Part shown: positions 6,730 through 11,028 of the stretch, in pieces
Position numbering within the stretch: the first letter of the stretch is position 1
Layout of the letters: each line of letters begins with the position of its first letter
Assembly: GCA_964510225.1 (NCBI GenBank)
Contig: CAZEAN010000169.1
Coordinates: 1 to 11,028 of the forward strand
Length of the DNA stretch: 11,028 nucleotides
Direction of reading: 5' to 3'
Origin: CAZEAN01 sp964510225
GTDB taxonomy: Bacteria; Planctomycetota; Planctomycetia; Isosphaerales; Isosphaeraceae
The notes under the pieces: model-generated
The model's database searches: none
What the model was told of the DNA's origin: nothing
The model's input: only the letters and a program-made list of their open reading frames with translations
Program-made: the position numbers and the translations under genes

Positions 6730-8007
6730 ATGTGGCGTTTTGCCTGGAAGAATCTCCTTACAAGGCCGCTCCGGACGACGCTTGCATTGATCGGTCTCTC
6801 AATACCGATCCTCGGCGTCCTTGGACTCTACAGCGTCTCCGAAGGCCTCCGAAACCTCGTTGACGACACCCTGGACAAGATCCAAGGAGTGGTCGTCCTC
6901 CGAGAGAACGCACCAAGCCCAGTTTTCAGCAGCCTCAAACCCGAATATGTCGAAGAAATCGCGGCACTTCCAGGAGTCAGAGCAGTGGCTCCTGAGGTCT
7001 GGGGGATTCCGCCTACGATTGAGAACTCAAGCCTGATGACGAAGGCCGTCGCTGAAGAGATCAGCGGCTTATTCCGTCGCGAGAGTCAGGCTGAACGCGA
7101 GGAGCGTCGGATGCAAAACATGTTCGACGCCATTGTGCTTTCTGGGCAAGATATTCCGTCGCACGAAGATCTGAAAACCGCCGTTTTCGCCAACGCGATG
7201 GTCCCTCCTGAAAATGGCGGGGGCCGGTTCCTCGACGCACGCGATATCGGCAAAAATCATATCGTGATCAGTACGAAGATTGCTCAAGATCTCCCAAATG
7301 AGGATGGTTCTCCGAAGAAGGTTGGCGACACCCTCCGGATCGGGGATCGGGGTGCAGCGATCGAAGAATTCGAAATCGTCGGACTGTATGAAACGGGTTC
7401 GATGTTCCTCGATGTTGTGGTCATCACCGACATCGACGTGGCGCGTCGGATCCTCATGAAAAGCGATGGCGAGGTTTCGAATATTTACGTCGAAGCCGAC
7501 GACCCGCGCGAGATCCGGGCCATCGCGGCGTCGATCGAAGAAAAGATTCCCGGCGTCGATGCACGTGATATGGACGAACTCACCAGTGACTTTACTCGAC
7601 TCTTGGGTGATCTGGACCGATTCCTCCTGATGATTGTAAGCCTGGCACTCGTTGTGGGAGTCGTCGGCATCGTCAACACGATGTTGATGAGTACGACTGA
7701 GCGGTTCGCTGAATTCGGCGTCCTCCGCACCAATGGTTGGTCCCGAGGAAACGTCCTTTTGCTCGTAACCGCTGAGAGTGGCTGTTTGGGGCTTTGGGCG
7801 GGTTTGGCAGGTTCTGGGCTCGCTCTGCTGGCGGTATTGGTCGCCAATCAATTTACGACCGGTGGTCTCAAATTGATCCTCGGGCCTGGTCTCATCTCCT
7901 TCGGGATTGGACTCTCGGTTGTGATGGGGATCCTTGGCGGCCTCTACCCCGCTTGGCGTGCTTCTCGACTGGTCCCGATGGATGCGATCCGTCTCGGCTC
8001 ACGTTAA
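6730..8007 (+). CDS. ABC transporter permease, MacB/FtsX type
   Basis: This 425-residue inner-membrane permease has the MacB_PCD plus FtsX layout. There is one N-terminal transmembrane helix (about 17-38) after the typical WRFAWKNLLTRPLRTTL start. A large extracytoplasmic domain (about 40-295) follows, then three C-terminal helices (about 297-320, 344-372 and 386-408). The cytoplasmic loop after helix two has STTERFAEFGVLRTNG, and the C-terminus PMDAIRLGSR is typical of the family. Members act as dimers with a separate ATPase to drive envelope processes such as lipoprotein release or efflux. The cargo cannot be read from the sequence. The extracytoplasmic domain contains a charged stretch (about 114-130, RRESQAEREERR) that looks like an added helix. 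I see no Shine-Dalgarno before the ATG and no better in-frame start. The ATPase gene begins 28 bases after the stop. Confidence 0.9.
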   Translation: MWRFAWKNLLTRPLRTTLALIGLSIPILGVLGLYSVSEGLRNLVDDTLDKIQGVVVLRENAPSPVFSSLKPEYVEEIAALPGVRAVAPEVWGIPPTIENSSLMTKAVAEEISGLFRRESQAEREERRMQNMFDAIVLSGQDIPSHEDLKTAVFANAMVPPENGGGRFLDARDIGKNHIVISTKIAQDLPNEDGSPKKVGDTLRIGDRGAAIEEFEIVGLYETGSMFLDVVVITDIDVARRILMKSDGEVSNIYVEADDPREIRAIAASIEEKIPGVDARDMDELTSDFTRLLGDLDRFLLMIVSLALVVGVVGIVNTMLMSTTERFAEFGVLRTNGWSRGNVLLLVTAESGCLGLWAGLAGSGLALLAVLVANQFTTGGLKLILGPGLISFGIGLSVVMGILGGLYPAWRASRLVPMDAIRLGSR

Positions 8008-8035
8008 GGTTCCCCAATCAAAGGCCCAATGCGCG

Positions 8036-8716
8036 ATGATCGACGTCGTCGATGTTCACAAATCATATAGTCGAGGCTCCCAGCGCGTAGATGCACTCCG
8101 TGGGATCTCCTGCCAGATCCCTCGCGGCGCGTGTGCGTTCATTGTCGGTCCATCAGGCTCGGGCAAGAGTACCCTGCTCTATCTTCTCGGAACGCTTGAC
8201 CGACCCACTTCCGGGACGATCCGGATCGACAACAATGACATCACTTCGATGTCGGAAGTTGACCAAAACGCCTACCGACGCGACCAAATCGGCTTCATCT
8301 TCCAGTCGTTTAACCTGATCGGCAACCTCACCGCGCTTGAGAATGTTCTGATCCCATTCATGCCTCGGGGCGTGATGCCAGAACAACGAAGCAAGGCGGA
8401 AGAACTACTAGGCGCGGTCGGACTCGGCGATCGGATGTACCACCGGCCGCGACAACTCTCAGGTGGTGAACAACAACGCGTGGCCATTGCTCGTGCACTC
8501 ATTAAGGATCCCGTCCTTCTTCTCGCCGACGAACCGACCGGCGAACTTGATTCCAAAACGGGCGACGAAATCTACCAGATTCTTCGTCGACTTCAAATGG
8601 AACGCCAGACGACCCTCGTCGTCGTCACTCATGATCGACGGTTCATCACACCGAATGACATTCTCCTCGAAATCCAAGACGGTCAGCTTCAATCAAGTAA
8701 CAACGGCTCGCTTTAG
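8036..8716 (+). CDS. ABC transporter ATPase, MacB/LolD type
   Basis: The product is a 226-residue cytoplasmic ATPase that should pair with the upstream permease. All ABC motifs are present: Walker A GPSGSGKST (38-46), Q-loop Gln in FIFQSFNL (90), signature LSGGEQQRVAIARAL (141-155), Walker B VLLLADEP with the catalytic Glu (160-167), D-loop ELDSKT, and H-loop VVTHD (His199). The length and the motif FNLIGNLTALENV fit the LolD/MacB/FtsE-like subfamily. The start is the ATG opening MIDVVDVHKSY; an earlier in-frame ATG at 7934 would lie deep inside the permease gene and is unlikely. A weak AAGG at 8021-8024 may serve as ribosome site. No adaptor (MacA-like) or outer-membrane gene is nearby. The stop lies three bases from the end of the convergent ankyrin gene. 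Confidence 0.93.
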   Translation: MIDVVDVHKSYSRGSQRVDALRGISCQIPRGACAFIVGPSGSGKSTLLYLLGTLDRPTSGTIRIDNNDITSMSEVDQNAYRRDQIGFIFQSFNLIGNLTALENVLIPFMPRGVMPEQRSKAEELLGAVGLGDRMYHRPRQLSGGEQQRVAIARALIKDPVLLLADEPTGELDSKTGDEIYQILRRLQMERQTTLVVVTHDRRFITPNDILLEIQDGQLQSSNNGSL

Positions 8717-8719
8717 GCT

Positions 8720-9307
8720 TCAGCGGCACTCGGTATCGGCTCCTAATAGATCGAGCGATCTACTCTCTTTGAGTTCTTTAAGAAACTCTACCACCTCGAT
8801 CGCTGCCTCTCCACCTCGTTCGGCGTGGGCAATCAGGGGGATCCCGTGTGGTCCTGGGACCTTCATGATCTCGGGAAAGACGGCGACCGCAGCTTGGATG
8901 ACCTCGAGCTTTCCAAGCATCGCGGCGGCGAAAAGATCAAGGCGGGCACCCTGCCCGAGGAGGTAATTCGCAACGTCGGGAAGTCCGACATGGGCGGCCC
9001 CACCAAGCGCGGTTTCAAAATCGCCACCACCCCAATCCCAGCAAGCGTTGATCAATCCCGGCTCGTCTTCGAGCAACTGCTTTACTTCATCGAGATCACG
9101 ATGCCCAGCAAGTACAAACTTCTGAACAAGATCCCCAGCGATCGGTCGCTTCCTCTCCCGCTTCGGTTCGGATTTCGGTTGGTCACACGTTTGGGGTGAT
9201 GGCTCTTCTGCCGATTCAGCCCTTGTGGCCCAACCGAGCGCAACAACACCGACGAGCCCGCTGGACTGAGTTTGGAGAAAGCGTCGACGTGTCTCGTGGT
9301 TCATCAT
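8720..9307 (-). CDS. Tat-exported ankyrin-repeat protein
   Basis: From the ATG at 9307 the product has 195 residues. Residues 7-12 (RRRFLQ) followed by a hydrophobic stretch (about 16-27) and an Ala-rich cleavage region (TRAESA, about 28-33) form a Tat-type signal peptide. A charged linker (about 34-55, rich in Lys, Arg and Pro) leads to ankyrin-like repeats: FVLAGHRDLDEVKQLLEDEP (64-83), ETALGGAAHVGLPDVANYLL (98-117), then LFAAAMLGKLEVIQAAVAVF, and HGIPLIAHAERGG (154-166). Ankyrin repeats mediate protein binding; the partner is unknown. It follows the cupin gene on the same strand. Two in-frame starts compete: ATG 9322, which overlaps the cupin stop as ATGA, and ATG 9307/9304, preceded by AAGGA at ideal spacing. 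I chose 9307; both give a Tat signal. Confidence 0.85.
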   Translation of the reverse strand: MMNHETRRRFLQTQSSGLVGVVALGWATRAESAEEPSPQTCDQPKSEPKRERKRPIAGDLVQKFVLAGHRDLDEVKQLLEDEPGLINACWDWGGGDFETALGGAAHVGLPDVANYLLGQGARLDLFAAAMLGKLEVIQAAVAVFPEIMKVPGPHGIPLIAHAERGGEAAIEVVEFLKELKESRSLDLLGADTECR

Positions 9308-9314
9308 GAAAGCT

Positions 9315-9319
9315 TCCTT
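9315..9319 (-). promoter_or_regulatory. Shine-Dalgarno AAGGA deciding the ankyrin-gene start
   Basis: Read on the minus strand, AAGGA lies seven bases before the double ATG at 9307/9304. It falls just beyond the end of the cupin gene. No such site precedes the alternative ATG at 9322. Confidence 0.6.
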
Positions 9320-9819
9320 CATCGTGTGAGTCGTTCGATGAGTGTCTGGTGTTGTGGATACAAGCGCGTGAGGTGCTGACGATCCCCCAGTTCGAAGTCT
9401 TCGAAATCGAATCCGGGAGCGACGGTGCAACTGACAAGGCTGTAGCCTCCGGGTTCGTCGACTGTGGCACCGAACCAATGGCCTCCTGGGACAACAGCTT
9501 GTGGTTGTTGACCGTCATCGAGGCCGAGACCAACCTTGTAGGTTTGAAGATTCCCATTGGGATCAATGGCATGGACTGTCAGCGGGCTCCCCACATGATA
9601 GTGCCATGCCTCGTCGGACTTCATCCGGTGCAATGAGGAAAAGTCTGCACTTGTCAACAGGAAGTAGATCGCAGTCGATGCCGACCGAGCCGCGCCGAAC
9701 CTTCTTTCTAACGCTTCCGCCCCAATTTGATCCGAGGCTCGATAAGTTTCGCGATAGTAACCGCCTTCAGGATGTGGCAAGAGCCTCAGCCGTTCGATCC
9801 AGTATGCCGCATCGATCAT
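9319..9819 (-). CDS. Cupin superfamily protein, DUF985/Cupin_5 family
   Basis: From the ATG at 9819 the product has 166 residues, the usual size for this single-domain family. The N-terminus AAYWIERLRLLPHPEGGYYRE (4-24) is the family hallmark. The core has SSLHRMKSDEAWHYHVGSPLTVH (61-83), where His64, Glu70, His73, His75 and His83 occupy the cupin pocket region. GGHWFGA (112-118) and the SCTVAPGFDFEDFELG segment (130-145) complete the fold. Members are small soluble beta-barrel proteins, some thought to bind sugars or nucleotides. The substrate here is unknown. An in-frame ATG at 9837 lacks a ribosome site, while GGGGAG (9830-9835) lies ten bases before 9819, so I prefer the shorter form. It overlaps or abuts the start of the ankyrin gene, suggesting one transcript. 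Confidence 0.88.
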   Translation of the reverse strand: MIDAAYWIERLRLLPHPEGGYYRETYRASDQIGAEALERRFGAARSASTAIYFLLTSADFSSLHRMKSDEAWHYHVGSPLTVHAIDPNGNLQTYKVGLGLDDGQQPQAVVPGGHWFGATVDEPGGYSLVSCTVAPGFDFEDFELGDRQHLTRLYPQHQTLIERLTR

Positions 9820-9837
9820 CTTCTCGATTCTCCCCAT

Positions 9838-10007
9838 TCATTTCGGAAAACTAGTCTCGGCTCCACCAAGTAGCCGAGCAGACGGTCTCGGGGTTGGTTT
9901 TAGTCGGCCCGTATTCTACGTTATTGTGAACCGATAAAACTGGTACCATTCAATCAGTTCATGAACCGCACGGCACGAACCATTAGAGCCATTGGAAAGG
10001 TCATCAA
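9838..10007. other. Divergent intergenic spacer with small dyads, no clear promoter
   Basis: This spacer separates the minus-strand cupin gene from the glycosyltransferase gene. It contains a perfect seven-base hairpin (9856-9862 with 9872-9878, ctcggct/agccgag, nine-base loop), a five-base dyad AACTG/CAGTT (9938-9942 with 9955-9959), and a direct repeat of TGAACCG (9927-9933 and 9962-9968). I found no -35/-10 pair of acceptable spacing on either strand, although both genes presumably start transcription here. Confidence 0.4.
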
Positions 10008-10967
10008 ATGACGGCTCGGGCGGCGGAGATCACCGTCGCGATTCCGACCTACAACGGAGCGGCACATCTTGCCGAGGCGCTCGAGAGCATCCTTCGACAG
10101 GATAGTCCCCCCGCGAAGTTGCTTCTTTGCGACGATCGCTCCACCGACAACACGATCGAGCTGGCACGATCGATCGCGGGTGACCGGATCTGGATCATCG
10201 AGAACTCAGAGCGGCTGGGACTCGCGCACAATTGGAACCGATGCGCAGAAGTCGCCCCGACCGAATGGGTCTCAATCTTCCACCAAGACGACCGGATGGA
10301 GGCGAACCATCTTCAGCGGGGGTTGGCGGGGATCCTGGAGTCGCACGACGCTGGGATGATCTGTGGTGCGGTCCGGGTGATCGATCAAGAGAGTGTTGAA
10401 GTTCCATCGTCGGTAATCAAACGGCCGGATCTCGGCAAGACCGACCGCTACTTTCCGACCGGTACGTTTGTTAACGCCCTAGCGGCGGAGAATCCGGTCC
10501 GATGCTCCCACGTCTTTCTCCGAGTTGCTGCCCTCCGCGCGGTTGGCTGGTTTGATCCTTCGTTCCGTTACGCGGTCGACTGGGAATGTTGGCACCGAAT
10601 CGCCCGAGGCTTCCCCGTTCGATGGCAGGCAACTCCGACGGTCTCGATCCGATGGCACCAGGGAAGCGAGACACACCGATTCAAGACTGGGATTGACGAC
10701 CTCCACGAAGTAGCCGCTGTCATTGGCACAATCCAACGAATGGACCAGAGCCTCCTTGATAATCCAGCCCAACTTCGGAAGGCTGCCAATCATTTTCTGA
10801 GCCGATCCTTTCTGAATCGTTCGTATGAAGCCGCCAAGATGCAACAGGGAAAACTCGCACGAGAAGCCTTGAGAGAAGCGGTCTCGTATCAATCTGAAGT
10901 TCTGTGGGAACTCTTTCGTGATCCGCGACTCGGATTCCGACTGGCAATTCAGTTCTTAAGTCGTTGA
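10008..10967 (+). CDS. Family 2 glycosyltransferase (GT-A fold)
   Basis: The 319-residue product begins with the classic GT2 opening ITVAIPTYNGAAHLAEALES (8-27), then LLLCDDRSTDNT (38-49) for nucleotide binding. HQDDRM (92-97) supplies the DXD-like metal/nucleotide-sugar site. The acceptor side has LRVAALRAVGWFDPSFRYAVDWECW (171-195), with Asp191 and Glu193 as candidate catalytic or acceptor-binding residues. The last 80 residues are helical and charged, without a clear transmembrane segment, so the enzyme is probably cytoplasmic or peripheral. It would transfer a sugar from an activated donor to a lipid, polysaccharide or protein glycan; neither substrate can be told from the sequence. The start is supported by AAAGG (9996-10000) seven bases before the ATG. 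No other polysaccharide genes lie within the window. The last 61 bases after the stop show no recognisable feature. Confidence 0.92.
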   Translation: MTARAAEITVAIPTYNGAAHLAEALESILRQDSPPAKLLLCDDRSTDNTIELARSIAGDRIWIIENSERLGLAHNWNRCAEVAPTEWVSIFHQDDRMEANHLQRGLAGILESHDAGMICGAVRVIDQESVEVPSSVIKRPDLGKTDRYFPTGTFVNALAAENPVRCSHVFLRVAALRAVGWFDPSFRYAVDWECWHRIARGFPVRWQATPTVSIRWHQGSETHRFKTGIDDLHEVAAVIGTIQRMDQSLLDNPAQLRKAANHFLSRSFLNRSYEAAKMQQGKLAREALREAVSYQSEVLWELFRDPRLGFRLAIQFLSR

Positions 10968-11028
10968 GAGCCGGTCCTGCCACCTGATGATCAAGAATAA
11001 GTCGAACCGAAGCTGATCCCGATCGTAC

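Noticed and set aside
8747..8762. Dyad TAGATCG-AG-CGATCTA as a terminator or operator
   Set aside because: It lies within the ankyrin coding sequence, has a two-base loop and no T-run. GATCG words are frequent in this genome segment, so chance is likely.
8463..8966. Plus-strand open frame spanning the end of the ATPase and the ankyrin gene
   Set aside because: It overlaps two well-supported genes in other frames and has no domain or start signal.
9912..9949. Promoter for the glycosyltransferase (TTGTGA or TATTCT with TACCAT)
   Set aside because: The spacings between possible boxes are 12-14 bases, outside the usable range.

Overview
The window looks like a chromosomal segment of a planctomycete, probably of the Isosphaeraceae/Gemmatales type. 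This rests on moderate GC content, small secreted low-complexity proteins, a Tat-exported ankyrin protein, and a Tex protein swollen by low-complexity sequence. That assignment is inference from gene content; no marker gene in the window proves it. I see no tRNA, rRNA, CRISPR array, insertion sequence or phage module.

Layout. Bases 1-1570 carry two plus-strand genes for low-complexity proteins of unknown function, each followed by a convincing intrinsic terminator: a Gly/His-rich protein cut by the left edge, and a secreted protein with an acidic stretch and four cysteines. Bases 1681-6533 hold one very large gene for the transcription/RNA-binding protein Tex. Its RNase H-like (YqgF) domain is split by an insert of about 580 residues rich in Ser, Thr, Pro and Glu, and it ends in an RGG-type tail. 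The reading frame then meets a TAG codon at 6279 but stays open in the same frame for 83 more codons to a second TAG at 6531. A hairpin follows 37 bases later. The gene therefore seems to have once ended, or may still sometimes end, at 6533.

Bases 6632-8716 form a two-gene operon for a MacB/FtsX-type ABC transporter (permease, then ATPase) behind a promoter with a perfect TATAAT -10 box. Converging on it from the right is a minus-strand pair: a DUF985/Cupin_5 protein gene followed by a Tat-signal ankyrin-repeat protein gene, probably translationally coupled. The ATPase and ankyrin genes end three bases apart. After a 170-188 base divergent spacer (depending on the cupin start), a family 2 glycosyltransferase gene runs rightward and ends shortly before the window does.

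There is no obvious shared pathway across the window. The clear functional unit is the ABC transporter operon. The most unusual object is the Tex gene, for its giant disordered insert, its RGG tail and its apparently interrupted C-terminus. I found no evidence for a defence system or other new multi-gene system.
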